Counted from the first letter of the stretch, positions 1-9,593 are shown. The stretch: 64,000 nucleotides of DNA from Novosphingobium panipatense (GCF_002149965.1 NZ_MSQB01000003.1:124001-188000); one strand, 5' to 3'. Program-made: numbers and translations. The notes: generated from the letters alone by a model not told the origin.

Positions 1-1
1 G

Positions 2-1717
2 GCCCTGCTCGATTCGATCGCCTGGCGCCTGCTCGATCACAACCCCGAAGGCGCGACCGGCCTCGGCATCGACGTCGGCGCCCATGCCGCGCTGCGGGCC
101 CGGTCCGAAGACCGCTCCTTCGCCGGCCGCACCGCCTTGGCCAAGACCCTGCGCGAGGATCTCGCCCGCGTCGAGGCTTTCCCGGCAAGCGGTCTCGACC
201 ATGCGACGCAGACCAGCCTTGCGGTCGTGCGCAGCGCCTACAAGACCTCGCTAGACGGTTTCGCGCAGCCTTATGGCGACGTCGCAGTGGGGGGCTGGCG
301 CAACACGCCTTACGTCGTGATCCAGAACGTCGGCGCCTATCTCGATACGCCCAAGTTCCTCGATGCCGATCACCCGGTGAAGACCGCCGAGGATGCCGAG
401 GCCTACGTCTCGCGTCTCTCGCAGTTCGACAAGCAGCTCGACGGCGAACTGGAGCGCATCCGCAAGGCCACCGATCAGGGCCTCGTCCCGCCCGACTTCC
501 TGCTGGACCGCGCCATCGCCCAGATGACCAGCACGATCGAGGATGCCCGCAACAGTGGCGGCAGCCTCGTCACCTCGCTGGTCAGCCGCACCAAGACCAT
601 TCCGGGCAACTGGGAGAGCCGGGCCAAGGCCATCGTCTCGGCCGAGGTCGTTCCCGCGCTCGAACGCCAGTTGGCCGAACTCAAGCGCCAGCGCGGGCTC
701 GCCAAGAGCGATCCGGGCATGCGCGAGCGTCCGCACGGCGCCGAATTCTATGCCTGGGCCTTGCGCGCCAGCACCACCACGCCGGTTCCCGCTGCGGAAA
801 TCCACCAGCGCGGGCTTGAGGAACTGGCCGCGCTCCACGCCCGCATGGATCCGATCCTGCGCAAGCTGGGCTACACCACCGGCACCGTGGGCGAACGCAT
901 GACCGCGCTCGGCACCGACAAGCGCTTCATGTTCCCCGAGGGCGATCCCGGCCGCGCCGAGATCATGACCTTCATCCGCCACCGCATCGACTGGATCCGT
1001 GCCCAGATGCCGCGTGCCTTCCGCGATCCGGTGAAGGGCAATGTCGAAGTGCGCCGCCTGCCGCTCGCCGAAGAGCCCGGCGCGCCGACCGCCTATGGCG
1101 GTGCCGGGTCGATCGACGGCTCGGTGCCGGGCAAGATGTGGATCAACTTGCGCACCACCGACCTGCACCGCAAGTACGACCTGCCCACGCTGGTCCATCA
1201 CGAAGCAATCCCCGGCCACGTCTGGCAGGGCGAATATGCCAACCGCTTGCCGCTGATCCGCTCGATCCTGGCCTTCAACGCCTATTCCGAAGGCTGGGCG
1301 CTCTACGGCGAACAACTGGCCGACGAACTCGGCGCCTATGCCGAGGATCCCGTGGGCCAGCTCGGCTATCTCCAGTCGATCGCCTTCCGCGCCTGCCGCA
1401 TGGTGGTGGACACCGGGCTCCATTCCAAGGGCTGGACCCGAGAACAGGCCGTCCGCTTCTTCATGGAAAAGAACGGCAACAAGCGCGAGGAAGTGGTCAA
1501 CGAAGTGGACCGCTACTGCTCATGGCCGGGCCAGGCCTGCGGCTACAAGATGGGCCATTCCGAGATCAACCGCCAGCGCACCCGCGCCCAGGAAGCGCTC
1601 GGTGCCAGCTACGACCTGCGCGATTTCGACCAGGCCGTGGTTGATGGCGGCAATGTGCCGCTGGACGTGCTGGCGAAGAACATCGACAGCTATATCGCCG
1701 CCCACAAGGCGGGTTGA
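2..1717 (+). CDS. DUF885 family predicted zinc hydrolase (5' end cut by window)
   Basis: The frame is open from base 2 to the TGA at 1715-1717, so about 571 residues are present and the true start lies outside the window. The TTG at 137 is in frame but falls inside conserved-looking sequence and is probably not the start. The motif HHEAIPGH is encoded at 1196-1219. It fits the HExxPGH-type metal-binding signature of DUF885 proteins, which are predicted metallopeptidase-like enzymes, often exported; substrates are mostly unknown. A signal peptide cannot be judged because the N-terminus is missing. The gene ends just before an inverted repeat at 1725-1860 and is convergent with the YidB-like gene. 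The family call is confident; the enzymatic activity is inferred from the family. Confidence 0.85.
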   Translation, partial: ALLDSIAWRLLDHNPEGATGLGIDVGAHAALRARSEDRSFAGRTALAKTLREDLARVEAFPASGLDHATQTSLAVVRSAYKTSLDGFAQPYGDVAVGGWRNTPYVVIQNVGAYLDTPKFLDADHPVKTAEDAEAYVSRLSQFDKQLDGELERIRKATDQGLVPPDFLLDRAIAQMTSTIEDARNSGGSLVTSLVSRTKTIPGNWESRAKAIVSAEVVPALERQLAELKRQRGLAKSDPGMRERPHGAEFYAWALRASTTTPVPAAEIHQRGLEELAALHARMDPILRKLGYTTGTVGERMTALGTDKRFMFPEGDPGRAEIMTFIRHRIDWIRAQMPRAFRDPVKGNVEVRRLPLAEEPGAPTAYGGAGSIDGSVPGKMWINLRTTDLHRKYDLPTLVHHEAIPGHVWQGEYANRLPLIRSILAFNAYSEGWALYGEQLADELGAYAEDPVGQLGYLQSIAFRACRMVVDTGLHSKGWTREQAVRFFMEKNGNKREEVVNEVDRYCSWPGQACGYKMGHSEINRQRTRAQEALGASYDLRDFDQAVVDGGNVPLDVLAKNIDSYIAAHKAG

Positions 1718-1724
1718 GGAAAAC

Positions 1725-1860
1725 GTCGTCCCGGGCTCTGACCCGGGACCGCTGGCAAAACTTGGGGCCCAGCCTTTGCAGCAGAGCGCCTTGCAGAGCA
1801 GCGCCCTGACGAGAGTTGGGCGAAGCTCTGCCCGCGGTCCCGGATCAGGTCCGGGACGAC
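1725..1860. repeat. Intergenic inverted repeat, 'GTCGTCCCGG' family
   Basis: The arm GTCGTCCCGG (1725-1734) pairs with CCGGGACGAC (1851-1860), and further complementary stretches (CCCGGGACCGC near 1743 and GCGGTCCCGG near 1833) lie inside. The element fills the gap between two convergent genes. A short relative is at 38395-38423. Such GTCGTCCCGG...CCGGGACGAC elements are common between genes in sphingomonad-like genomes. Confidence 0.75.
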
Positions 1861-1866
1861 GATGAT

Positions 1867-2220
1867 TCACTTCTTGCCGAAGAAGCCCTTGGCCATATCG
1901 GTCAGGTCGTCGATGACGCTGCCGTCGCCGTCCTTGTCGAGGAAGGCGGTGAATTTCGATGGATCGCTGCCGACCAGGCCGGCGAACTGGCTGAGCGAGC
2001 CCTCGCCGCCGATCGCCGCGATCACCTGCTGGATCGTGCCCAGGCCAAGGCCGGTCTTCTCTGCCGCCAGTTCTGCCGTGTCACCCTCTTGCTGGTGGGC
2101 GAGACCGAGCGCCGCGATCGCCTTTTCCGCCTGCGCCGGCTCCAGCCCGAGCTTCGCAGCGAGGTTGGCCACATCGGGGTGATCGCTGACTTGTCCAAGG
2201 ATACCGTCGAAAAGTCCCAT
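1867..2220 (-). CDS. YidB-like DUF937 protein with an EF-hand-like C-terminal loop
   Basis: This 117-residue protein starts MGLFDGILGQ. The ATG at 2220 is preceded on the minus strand by AGGAG, so it is preferred over an upstream in-frame codon at 2259. The N-terminus and the AAKLGL...AEKAIAAL pattern match the YidB/DUF937 family of small, cytosolic proteins of unknown function. Near the C-terminus lies DKDGDGSVIDDL, which has the D-x-D-x-D-G spacing of a canonical EF-hand calcium loop; whether it binds calcium is inference. The gene is monocistronic and lies downstream of, and on the same strand as, pckA, from which it is separated by a strong terminator at 2278-2307. Confidence 0.8.
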   Translation of the reverse strand: MGLFDGILGQVSDHPDVANLAAKLGLEPAQAEKAIAALGLAHQQEGDTAELAAEKTGLGLGTIQQVIAAIGGEGSLSQFAGLVGSDPSKFTAFLDKDGDGSVIDDLTDMAKGFFGKK

Positions 2221-2277
2221 GGTCGTTCTCCTAGAGAGAGGGGGAACAAGAAGATGCACGGTCTTGATGACAAAACA

Positions 2278-2307
2278 AGGGCCCCGGAACCGAAGTTCCG
2301 GGGCCCT
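2278..2307 (-). terminator. Intrinsic terminator downstream of pckA
   Basis: A perfect 13-bp stem (2278-2290 with 2295-2307) closes a CGAA loop. Read on the minus strand it is followed by TTGTTTTG, a T-rich tract, about 60 nt after the pckA stop codon. On the plus strand it is followed by GTATTTATTTC, so it may work in both directions. Confidence 0.85.
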
Positions 2308-2365
2308 GTATTTATTTCAGGCCGAATAGTGCCGAAACCGACTCTTTCTCGGCACTTTTCGCAAG

Positions 2366-3973
2366 TCAGGCGGCGACCGGTGCGGCCTTGCGGACGCCTT
2401 CGTCGACATGGGCCTCGAACTGGGTGAAGGTGTCGATGAACTGCTTCACCAGCGTCTGCGCGGTCTTGTCGTACTCGGCGCCGTCCGCCCAGGCGCCGCG
2501 CGGATCGAGCAGCTTGCTGTCGACACCCGGAACCGCCACGGGAACCTCGAATCCGAAGTTCGGGTCTTCCTTGAACTCGGCCTCGTTGAGGCTGCCGTCA
2601 AGCGCCGCGTTGAGCAGGGCGCGCGTGGCCTTGATCGGCATGCGCTTGATGCCTTCCATCGTCGCCATGCCGCCCGACCAGCCGGTATTGACCAGCCAGC
2701 ACTTCACGCCGCCCTTGGCGATGCGCTCCTTGAGAAGATTGCCGTAGACCGAGGGGTGACGCGGCATGAAGGGCGCGCCGAAGCAGGTGCTGAAAGTGGC
2801 TTCCGGCTCCGTTACGCCGATCTCGGTGCCGGCGACGCGCGCGGTATAGCCCGAGAGGAAGTGGTACATCGCCTGATCGGGCGTGAGACGCGCGATCGGG
2901 GGCAGCACGCCATAGGCGTCGGCAGTGAGGAAGATGATGTTCTTTGGCACCGGACCGAGGTTCTTCTCGGAGCAGTTGGGAATGAAGTCGATCGGATAGG
3001 AACCCCGGCTGTTCTCGGCCAGGGAATTATCGTCGAGATCGATGCGGCGTGTCTCCGGGTCGATCACCACATTTTCGAGCACGGTGCCGAAGCGCTTGGT
3101 GGTCGCGAAGATTTCCGGTTCGGCCTCGGGCGAAAGGCGGATCATCTTGGCGTAGCAGCCGCCTTCGAAGTTGAACACGGCGGTGTCGGACCAACCATGC
3201 TCGTCGTCCCCGATCAGGGTGCGCGAGGCGTCAGCCGAAAGCGTGGTCTTGCCGGTGCCGGAAAGGCCGAAGAACACGGCCGTGTCGCCTTCGGGGCCGA
3301 TATTGGCGGAGCAATGCATCGGCATCACGCCCTTGGTGGGCAGCAGGTAGTTGAGAATGCCGAAGACCGACTTCTTCATCTCGCCCGCATAGGCCGTGCC
3401 GCCGATCAGGATCAGCTTCTCGGTAAAGTTGACCGCGATCACCGTTTCCGTGCGCGAACCGTGGCGTTCGGGATCGGCCCGGAAGCTCGGCAGGTCGATG
3501 ATGGTATATTCCGGCACGAAGCCTTCAAGCTCGCGCTCGGTCGGACGCACCAGCAGGGTGCGGATGAAGAGGTTGTGCCAGGCCAGTTCGTTGATCACCC
3601 GCACGTTGACGCGGTGTTCGCCCTGCGAGCCGCCGAACAGGTCGGCCACGTAGAGCTGGTCCTTGTCCGCCACGGCCGCGAGGAAATCCTCCTTCAGCGC
3701 GGCGAAATGCTGCGGCGTCATCGGCACGTTGGTCTTGCCCCACCAGACCGTATCCTCGGTCTCGGCATCCTTGACGATGAACTTGTCCTTCGCCGAACGC
3801 CCGGTGTGCTTGCCGGTCGCCACCACGAACGGACCATCCGCGGCGAGCATGCCCTCGCCGTTCTTGACGGCCTGCTCGATCAGCGGCGCAGTGCCGAGGT
3901 TCGCGAGCACATTGGCGCGGGTTTCTATGCCTTGACTGGCGAGCGGATATTTAAGGGAAGCGGCCAATGTCAT
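2366..3973 (-). CDS. pckA: Phosphoenolpyruvate carboxykinase (ATP)
   Basis: PckA converts oxaloacetate and ATP to phosphoenolpyruvate, CO2 and ADP, the first committed step of gluconeogenesis. The protein has 535 residues from the ATG at 3973, as usual for the ATP-dependent family. The P-loop GLSGTGKT is near residue 235 and the metal-binding kinase-2 motif [11 protein letters not shown] near residue 251; both are typical of ATP-type PEPCK. An ATG three codons upstream (3982) is an alternative start; GGAGGAG lies between the two and is very close to 3973. The reading frame stays open further upstream to 4153, but that part does not resemble the family. The gene is divergent from chvI, an arrangement conserved in alphaproteobacteria, where the ChvI/BvrR regulator is reported to influence pckA. 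Confidence 0.96.
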   Translation of the reverse strand: MTLAASLKYPLASQGIETRANVLANLGTAPLIEQAVKNGEGMLAADGPFVVATGKHTGRSAKDKFIVKDAETEDTVWWGKTNVPMTPQHFAALKEDFLAAVADKDQLYVADLFGGSQGEHRVNVRVINELAWHNLFIRTLLVRPTERELEGFVPEYTIIDLPSFRADPERHGSRTETVIAVNFTEKLILIGGTAYAGEMKKSVFGILNYLLPTKGVMPMHCSANIGPEGDTAVFFGLSGTGKTTLSADASRTLIGDDEHGWSDTAVFNFEGGCYAKMIRLSPEAEPEIFATTKRFGTVLENVVIDPETRRIDLDDNSLAENSRGSYPIDFIPNCSEKNLGPVPKNIIFLTADAYGVLPPIARLTPDQAMYHFLSGYTARVAGTEIGVTEPEATFSTCFGAPFMPRHPSVYGNLLKERIAKGGVKCWLVNTGWSGGMATMEGIKRMPIKATRALLNAALDGSLNEAEFKEDPNFGFEVPVAVPGVDSKLLDPRGAWADGAEYDKTAQTLVKQFIDTFTQFEAHVDEGVRKAAPVAA

Positions 3974-4228
3974 CTCCTCCATTAAGGGCAGGACCGGCGG
4001 GAACCGGGCACGCCCCGACATTTTTGCGCAAGAATCAGCGGCGATTTTTCGCCCATCCTTCTTTTCCGCCAAATTTTCGCAAAAATAAATGGAGCGGGCG
4101 AGGTAGACCCGATGCACTTCGACCATTCCGGGGCAATTCGGGACGAGACGCAAAGACGTGGACGGTCAGCACCGCAGTCGCTAGTCACGGCTGTTCGGTT
4201 GCATCGGCAAGGAACGCAGCGCAGTCCC
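3974..4228. promoter_or_regulatory. Divergent pckA / chvI promoter region
   Basis: These 255 bases separate the two start codons and must hold promoters for both. The stretch around 4020-4090 is AT-rich for this genome and contains TTTTTGCG (4021-4028) mirrored by CGCAAAAA (4077-4084), with GATTTTTCGCC between. This mirror arrangement could be a regulator-binding site, but no -35/-10 pair is called with confidence. Confidence 0.4.
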
Positions 4229-4999
4229 ATGGCAGACCCCACGGCATCCCCTTCTGCCTCTCCCGAAGAGCTACCCCCCGCTCCGGCCCGCCAGCAGTCG
4301 ATCGCGCTGGTGGACGATGACCGCAACATCCTCACCACCGTCTCCATCGGCCTCCAGGCCGAAGGCTTCGCGACCCGCCTCTACACCGACGGCGAAACCG
4401 CGCTGAAAGCCCTGCTGGAAAACCCGCCGGATCTTGCCATCTTCGACGTGAAGATGCCGCGCATGGACGGGCTTCGCCTGCTTCAGGCCCTGCGCGAACA
4501 GTCGAGCCTGCCGGTGATCTTCCTGACATCGAAGGACGAGGAACCGGACGAGGCGCTCGGCCTTGCCATGGGCGCGGACGATTACATCACCAAACCCTTC
4601 AGCCAGCGCCTGCTGATCGCCCGCATCCGCGCGATCCTGCGCCGCAGCGAACTGGCGAAGGCGACGGGCGAGGAACAGGTGCAGGAAAACCTGCCCGATC
4701 CGGTCATGCGCGGTCGCCTCAGTCTCGACCCCGCCCGCCATCAGGTAACCTGGGGCGGCGATCCGGTGTCCCTCACGGTAACCGAATTCCTCATCCTAGA
4801 AGCGCTGGCCATGCGGCCGGGCGTGGTGAAGAGCCGCAACCAGCTGATGGACGCGGCCTATAGCGAAGACGTCTATGTGGACGATCGCACGATCGACAGC
4901 CACATCAAGCGCCTGCGCCGCAAGTTCCGCGCGGTAGACCCGGAATTTTCGGCCATCGATACGCTCTACGGTGCCGGCTATTCCTTCACCGATGGGTAA
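4229..4999 (+). CDS. chvI: ChvI-type response regulator (OmpR family)
   Basis: This 256-residue regulator has an N-terminal receiver domain (acidic pair in ALVDDD near residues 28-33, phospho-acceptor Asp73 in [10 protein letters not shown], conserved Lys in ITKPFS) and a C-terminal winged-helix trans_reg_C domain ([16 protein letters not shown]). The start MADPTAS at 4229 is chosen because the longer open frame from 4112 runs into the pckA promoter and has no family resemblance. ChvI/BvrR/ExoS-partner regulators control envelope, acid-stress and carbon metabolism genes. The gene overlaps chvG by 8 nt and heads an operon with PTS genes; the order pckA-chvI-chvG-hprK is a well-known alphaproteobacterial arrangement. 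Confidence 0.92.
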   Translation: MADPTASPSASPEELPPAPARQQSIALVDDDRNILTTVSIGLQAEGFATRLYTDGETALKALLENPPDLAIFDVKMPRMDGLRLLQALREQSSLPVIFLTSKDEEPDEALGLAMGADDYITKPFSQRLLIARIRAILRRSELAKATGEEQVQENLPDPVMRGRLSLDPARHQVTWGGDPVSLTVTEFLILEALAMRPGVVKSRNQLMDAAYSEDVYVDDRTIDSHIKRLRRKFRAVDPEFSAIDTLYGAGYSFTDG

Positions 5000-6569
5000 T
5001 CATCCGCGCAAGCGCCGCAAGGCATCCCTTCTCGTCCGCCTGGGACTGTCCTGGCGGGTCTCGCTCACGGCGCGCATCCTGGCCGTCAACGTGATCGCGC
5101 TGGCACTGCTCGCGGGCAGCCTTTTCTACATCGACAGCTATCGCCGCGAACTGCTGGACGAGCGTTTCCGCCTGGCCCGCGCCGAAGCCGAAGTCGTTGC
5201 CATAACCCTTGCCGGGGAAACTGCCGCGCGGCGGCGCGACCTGATCGCCCGGATCGGCTCGGGCCAGGCCTTGCGCCTGCGCCTGTTCGACCGTGACGGC
5301 GATCTTGCGGCAGACAGCTTCGCGCTGGCGCCCCCTTCCTACCGGCTTATCGATCCTGCCACCGAGCCCTGGTTCCAGGACGCCGCCCGCGCGCTCGACC
5401 GCGGCATGGACTGGGTGCTGGGCTCGCCGCCGGTCGCCGACTATCACGACGCGCCCGGTGCCGGCGCCTCGGCCTGGCCGGAAGTCGCCGCCGCACTTGC
5501 CCGCGGGGCCACCGAGGTCAGCCACAAGGCCGCGCCGGATCGCACACCCGTCATCATCGCCGCGACGCCGGTGGGCAAGAGCGGCGAGGCTCTGCTCGTC
5601 ACCCGCAATGCCCGCGACATCACCGAGAACGTGCGGATGGCGCGACAGACTCTGGCCATCATCGTCGGCGCGGCGCTGACCGTCTCGATCCTGCTCTCGC
5701 TGTTCCTGGCCCGAACCATCGTCGAACCGCTGCGCAAGCTCGTGCGCTCGGCGGTGCGCGTCAGGCTCGGGCGCGACCGCAGCGTGATCGTGCCGCGCCT
5801 GCCGGACCGGCGCGACGAGATCGGCCTGCTCGCCCGCGCGATCTCGGACATGAGCGGCGCCCTGCGGCAACGCATCGACGCGGTGGAAAGCTTCGCCGCC
5901 GACGTCGCCCACGAATTGAAGAACCCGCTGACCAGCCTGCGCAGCGCGCTCGAAAACCTCGACCGGGTGGACGAGCCGCGATTGCGCAAGCAGCTCCTCG
6001 GCATCGCCAAGGATGACGTGCGCCGAATCGATTTTCTTGTCACCGAGATCGCCGACGCCAGCCGTATCGACGCCCAGCTCAGCCGCACGACTTTCGAGCC
6101 GGTCGACATGCTGCGGCTGGTCCGGGCGCTCGTCGCCGAGCGCGAGCAGCGCGGCGTCAACGGCGCCTGCAAGGTCCGCGTGATCCGCGAGGCCGACGGC
6201 GACCTCGTCGTCGCCGGTGACGCGCCCCGACTGGAGCGCGTGCTCCAGAACCTGCTCGACAATGCGATCTCGTTCTCGCCCGAAGGCACGCCGATCGAAG
6301 TCGCTGTCGGACGCAGCGACGGGCGCGTAACGCTTTCCGTGTCGGACCACGGCCCCGGCATCCCGGAAGACGCCCGCGAGCGCATCTTCGAACGCTTCCA
6401 TTCGCTGCGCCCCGCCAGCGAGGAGTTCGGCAAGCACTCGGGCCTCGGCCTGGCGATCGCCCGCACTATCGTCGAAGCGCATTACGGCAAACTGCGCGCC
6501 ACCGATCGGACCGACGGCACGCCGGGCGCCCGATTGCTGATCTCGCTGCCCGCCTGGAATAACGAATGA
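4992..6569 (+). CDS. chvG: ChvG-type sensor histidine kinase
   Basis: The 525-residue membrane kinase is the partner of ChvI. ATG at 4992 overlaps the chvI stop; an upstream in-frame ATG at 4971 is less likely. A first membrane segment lies at about residues 28-48 ([19 protein letters not shown]), followed by a periplasmic sensor region and a second membrane segment near residues 220-240. A HAMP region follows. The dimerisation box [13 protein letters not shown] carries phospho-accepting His307. The ATPase domain has an N box ([13 protein letters not shown]), G1 (DHGPGIP) and G2 (GLGLAIA). It ends in an ATGA overlap with hprK, which supports coupled translation of the signalling and PTS genes. 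Confidence 0.92.
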   Translation: MGNHPRKRRKASLLVRLGLSWRVSLTARILAVNVIALALLAGSLFYIDSYRRELLDERFRLARAEAEVVAITLAGETAARRRDLIARIGSGQALRLRLFDRDGDLAADSFALAPPSYRLIDPATEPWFQDAARALDRGMDWVLGSPPVADYHDAPGAGASAWPEVAAALARGATEVSHKAAPDRTPVIIAATPVGKSGEALLVTRNARDITENVRMARQTLAIIVGAALTVSILLSLFLARTIVEPLRKLVRSAVRVRLGRDRSVIVPRLPDRRDEIGLLARAISDMSGALRQRIDAVESFAADVAHELKNPLTSLRSALENLDRVDEPRLRKQLLGIAKDDVRRIDFLVTEIADASRIDAQLSRTTFEPVDMLRLVRALVAEREQRGVNGACKVRVIREADGDLVVAGDAPRLERVLQNLLDNAISFSPEGTPIEVAVGRSDGRVTLSVSDHGPGIPEDARERIFERFHSLRPASEEFGKHSGLGLAIARTIVEAHYGKLRATDRTDGTPGARLLISLPAWNNE

Positions 6570-7000
6570 GCCTAAGCGAACCCTTCGCCCGCCAGGCGAC
6601 TTGCATCGCCATCAAGGGCCGCGCGGTCTTGATCGAAGGCGCTTCCAAGACCGGCAAGTCCAGTCTGGCACTGTCCCTGATCGACCGGGGCGCCGAACTC
6701 GTGGGCGACGACGGCGTTCTGCTTAACGCCTCTGCCGGGCGGCTGCTGGCCCAGCCCCATCCCAACACGCGCGGCCTGATCGAAGTCCGCAACCTCGGCA
6801 TCCTTCGCTTTCCCTGTCTGGACGAGGCACCTGTCGCCCTGATGGTCACGCTGAGCGACGATGCTCCGCGCTTCATCGAGGCCGCGGCGCGCATCGAGGT
6901 CGGCGGGATCGCACTGCCCTCCATACACATCTGGCCACACGCAGGCCCCTTGGCCCTCAAAGTCGAACTGGCCTTGTTGCATTATGGCCTCAGCGCGTGA
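6566..7000 (+). CDS. hprK: Short HPr kinase/phosphorylase (kinase domain only)
   Basis: The 144-residue protein corresponds to the C-terminal catalytic domain of HPr kinase/phosphorylase; short forms like this are usual in alphaproteobacteria, which lack the N-terminal domain found in Firmicutes. The P-loop is GASKTGKSS (residues 25-33), slightly unlike the common GxSGxGKS. The segment LVGDDGVLL follows, where the family has the metal-binding acidic residues. The predicted substrate is a serine of HPr, encoded three genes downstream (Ser50 there). It overlaps the chvG stop by 4 nt, tying sensor kinase and HPr phosphorylation together in one transcript. Confidence 0.9.
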   Translation: MSLSEPFARQATCIAIKGRAVLIEGASKTGKSSLALSLIDRGAELVGDDGVLLNASAGRLLAQPHPNTRGLIEVRNLGILRFPCLDEAPVALMVTLSDDAPRFIEAAARIEVGGIALPSIHIWPHAGPLALKVELALLHYGLSA

Positions 7001-7056
7001 CAAACTTGTAAGGACACCTCTTTCCTTTCCCTGCGACCCGGCGCAAACAGCCCACG

Positions 7057-8028
7057 ATGCAGGACGACCTCCCCCCCGCAGCGGCCTCCCATGCCGTCGC
7101 CAGCGCACCCGAGCAGGCCCCCAGGCAGAAAGTGCTGCTCGTCACCGGCATGCTCGGCGCGGGCAAGACCACGGTGCTGCGGGTTCTCGAGGATCTCGGT
7201 TGGGAAATCATCGACAATTTCCCGGTTCGCCTGCTGGAGCGCATGATCGAGGGCAAGCCGTCCGACGATCCCTCTCCGCTGGCGATCGGCTTCGACTGCC
7301 GCACGCGCGGCTTCAACCCGGAGCGGGTCATCGCCCAGGTAAAGGCCCTCGGCGAGCGGCAGGACCTGGAAGTCACCACCTTGTTTCTCGACTGTTCGAG
7401 CAAGGAACTGGAGCGCCGTTTCAACGAGACCCGCCGCCGCCACGCGCTCGCCGCGGATGCCCCGGTGGACAGCGGCATCCGCGCCGAGCGGGAATTGCTG
7501 GCGCCGCTGCGCCGCTGGGCCGACATTCTGGTCGAAACCACCGAATTCACCTCCAACGATCTCCAGCGCTCGATTCGCGAGCGCTTTGCTGCGGAAGAGC
7601 CGGAAGATCTGACCATCACGGTCTCCAGCTTCGGGTTCTCGCGCGGAATGCCGCCGCTCGCCGATTTCGTGTTCGACATGCGCTTCGTGGAAAATCCACA
7701 TTGGGATTCGGAGTTACGCCCGATGACCGGACAGGACGCGCCGGTGGGCGATTACATCCGCAAGGACCCCGCCTTCGACGAAGCATTTGCGCGGATTCGC
7801 GACCTGCTTCTGCTGTTGCTTCCCCGCTATCGCGCCCAGGGCAAGGCCTATGTTCACATCGCTTTCGGCTGTACCGGAGGGCGACACCGATCCGTTTTTA
7901 CGGCCGAACAGATGGCTGCGGCCTTGCGCGAAGCGGGATTTTCGCCCACATTGTTGCATCGCAACCTGGGCTCGCGGGCTGCTGATCTTCTCGAGGGGGG
8001 AAAGTCTCGAAGGGGTCCGGTAGCGTGA
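7057..8028 (+). CDS. rapZ: RapZ / YvcJ-family nucleotide-binding adaptor
   Basis: The 323-residue protein has a Walker A motif GMLGAGKT at residues 31-38 and the family block LEDLGWEIIDNFP just after it. The C-terminal part contains HIAFGCTGGRHRSV, which is diagnostic for RapZ/YvcJ. In enterobacteria RapZ guides RNase E to small RNAs that control GlmS; in alphaproteobacteria the protein is encoded next to PTS genes and its role is less clear. Here it sits between hprK and the mannose-type EIIA gene in the same orientation with short gaps (56 and 55 nt). The ATG at 7057 gives a Pro/Ala-rich leader of about 25 residues, so the start is fairly but not fully certain. Confidence 0.92.
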   Translation: MQDDLPPAAASHAVASAPEQAPRQKVLLVTGMLGAGKTTVLRVLEDLGWEIIDNFPVRLLERMIEGKPSDDPSPLAIGFDCRTRGFNPERVIAQVKALGERQDLEVTTLFLDCSSKELERRFNETRRRHALAADAPVDSGIRAERELLAPLRRWADILVETTEFTSNDLQRSIRERFAAEEPEDLTITVSSFGFSRGMPPLADFVFDMRFVENPHWDSELRPMTGQDAPVGDYIRKDPAFDEAFARIRDLLLLLLPRYRAQGKAYVHIAFGCTGGRHRSVFTAEQMAAALREAGFSPTLLHRNLGSRAADLLEGGKSRRGPVA

Positions 8029-8083
8029 ACAAAGATTATAAAACCCGGTCGCACTCGCAGGAAATTCGGAGCCTAACCCCAGC

Positions 8084-8491
8084 ATGATCGGCATGATCCT
8101 GGTCACTCACGGCAATCTCGCCGAGGAATTCGTACACGCGATGGAACACGTCGTCGGAGACCAGTCGGCGGTGGCTACCGTCTGCATCGGTCCCAACGAC
8201 GACATGGAGCGCCGTCGCAGCGAGATTGCCGAGGCGATCACCGCCGTGGACAGCGGCGAAGGCGTCATCATCCTCACCGACCTGTTCGGCGGCACGCCTT
8301 CGAACCTGGCCATCTCGCTGATGCAGGCGGGCAAAGTCGAAGTTATCGCCGGCATCAACCTGCCGATGCTGATTCGCCTGGCCAAGGCGCGCGCCTGCAT
8401 GTCTGTGCGCGAAGCCGCCGCCGCTGCGCGCGATGCCGGGCGCAACTACATCACGATCGCCAGCGAATACCTGGGACAGGACGCCGCATGA
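8084..8491 (+). CDS. PTS mannose-type EIIA-like protein
   Basis: This 135-residue protein is a stand-alone EIIA domain of the mannose/fructose-sorbose PTS family. The N-terminus MIGMILVTHG places the phosphorylatable His at residue 9, and the family block LTDLFGGTPSNLA follows. No EIIB, EIIC or EIID transporter genes are nearby, so it is probably regulatory rather than a sugar-transport component, as proposed for the alphaproteobacterial PTS. It is followed by HPr with an ATGA overlap. The PTS enzyme I needed to phosphorylate HPr is not in the window. Confidence 0.93.
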   Translation: MIGMILVTHGNLAEEFVHAMEHVVGDQSAVATVCIGPNDDMERRRSEIAEAITAVDSGEGVIILTDLFGGTPSNLAISLMQAGKVEVIAGINLPMLIRLAKARACMSVREAAAAARDAGRNYITIASEYLGQDAA

Positions 8492-8766
8492 GCGATTTTC
8501 GCGAGACGGTTCTCATCGTCAACAAGCGCGGCCTCCACGCCCGCGCCAGTGCCAAGTTCGTCAATCACGTCGCCGAATTGCCTGAATCCGTGCTGGTCAC
8601 GGTCGGCAAGGACGGCACGGAAGCGGCGGGCAACTCGATCCTCGGCCTGATGATGCTGGGCGCCGCAAAGGGCGACAGCATCGAGATCGCCTGCAAGGGC
8701 GAAGGCGCGCAGGACGCGCTCAGCGTGCTGGCCACACTTGTTCGCGACGGTTTCGGCGAAGAATGA
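8488..8766 (+). CDS. ptsH: HPr phosphocarrier protein
   Basis: The 92-residue HPr carries the active-site pattern NKRGLHARAS with His17, which accepts phosphate from enzyme I. The motif AAGNSILGLMML contains Ser50, the expected target of HprK. The gene overlaps the EIIA stop codon (ATGA at 8488) and its own stop overlaps the next gene (8763-8766). It belongs to the nitrogen-type or regulatory PTS of alphaproteobacteria (sometimes called ptsO or npr), linking PEP/carbon status to the ChvG/ChvI operon. The exact subfamily name cannot be settled from sequence alone. Confidence 0.94.
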   Translation: MSDFRETVLIVNKRGLHARASAKFVNHVAELPESVLVTVGKDGTEAAGNSILGLMMLGAAKGDSIEIACKGEGAQDALSVLATLVRDGFGEE

Positions 8767-9593
8767 CTCCTGCCGACCGCGCGGCTTATCGCCGCACCAT
8801 TACCGGGTTCTCGAATCCGCTGGTGAAGTTCCTGCGCTCGCTCCGCGAGAAGAAGCACCGCAAGCGGGAACAGCGCTTTCTGGCGGAAGGCCTGCGCCTG
8901 CTGACCGACGCGCGCGAATGCGGCATCGTGCCGGAAATGCTGGTGATGGCGATCGGCCGCGATCCCCACCCATTGCTCGACGCGCTTGAAGAAGCGGTCG
9001 TCGCGGCAGGCGGCGAGATCGTCGAGATGGACGAGGAAATCCTCGCCAAGGTTACCGGCAAGGACAATCCCCAGGCCGTCGCGGGCGTCTTCGCCGAGTT
9101 CGATACACGCATTGCCCATCTCGATCGTTCGGCAGCACCGATCTGGCTGGTGGCGCAGGCCCTGCGCGATCCCGGTAATCTCGGCACAATGCTGCGGACG
9201 GGCGATGCGGTTGGCGCGGGCGGACTTATCCTGCTTGACGACTGCGCCGATCCCTTTTCGGTCGAAGCGGTGCGCGCCAGCATGGGCGCGATCTTCACGC
9301 AGAAAATCGTCATCGCCCGCTGGGATGAATTCCAGGACTGGTTGCGGGCCGGCGATGGGCAACTCGTTGCAGCTTCCTTGCGCGATCCCACCGATTATCG
9401 CTGCGCGCCTTATGCCGCCCCCTGCTTCCTGATGGTCGGCAACGAATCGCAGGGCCTGCCGCAGGCCTACGAGGAAGCCTGCGACCTGCGCGTAACCATC
9501 CCCATGCGCGGCCGGGCCGACAGCCTGAATGCCGCCGTGGCGGGTGCCGTGCTCGCTTATGAGGCATTGGCGCATCTTGAGGGCGATAGCTGA
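8763..9593 (+). CDS. TrmH/SpoU-family RNA 2'-O-methyltransferase
   Basis: The 276-residue protein has an N-terminal substrate-binding region (KFLRSLREKKHRKREQRF, then LAEGLRLL) and a C-terminal SPOUT methyltransferase domain. SPOUT motif 1 is NLGTMLRTGDAVGA, motif 2 lies around LMVGNESQGLP, and motif 3 is IPMRGRADSLNAAVAGAVL. It uses S-adenosylmethionine to methylate a ribose in rRNA or tRNA; the exact target (RlmB-like or other) is not determinable here. It starts in an ATGA overlap with the HPr stop, so it is co-translated with the PTS genes although the function looks unrelated. Confidence 0.9.
   Translation: MTPADRAAYRRTITGFSNPLVKFLRSLREKKHRKREQRFLAEGLRLLTDARECGIVPEMLVMAIGRDPHPLLDALEEAVVAAGGEIVEMDEEILAKVTGKDNPQAVAGVFAEFDTRIAHLDRSAAPIWLVAQALRDPGNLGTMLRTGDAVGAGGLILLDDCADPFSVEAVRASMGAIFTQKIVIARWDEFQDWLRAGDGQLVAASLRDPTDYRCAPYAAPCFLMVGNESQGLPQAYEEACDLRVTIPMRGRADSLNAAVAGAVLAYEALAHLEGDS

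Noticed and set aside
2408..3985. 525-codon plus-strand frame opposite pckA
   Set aside because: Composition (His, Arg, Gly, Asp) is that of an antisense shadow, and the pckA motifs are unmistakable.
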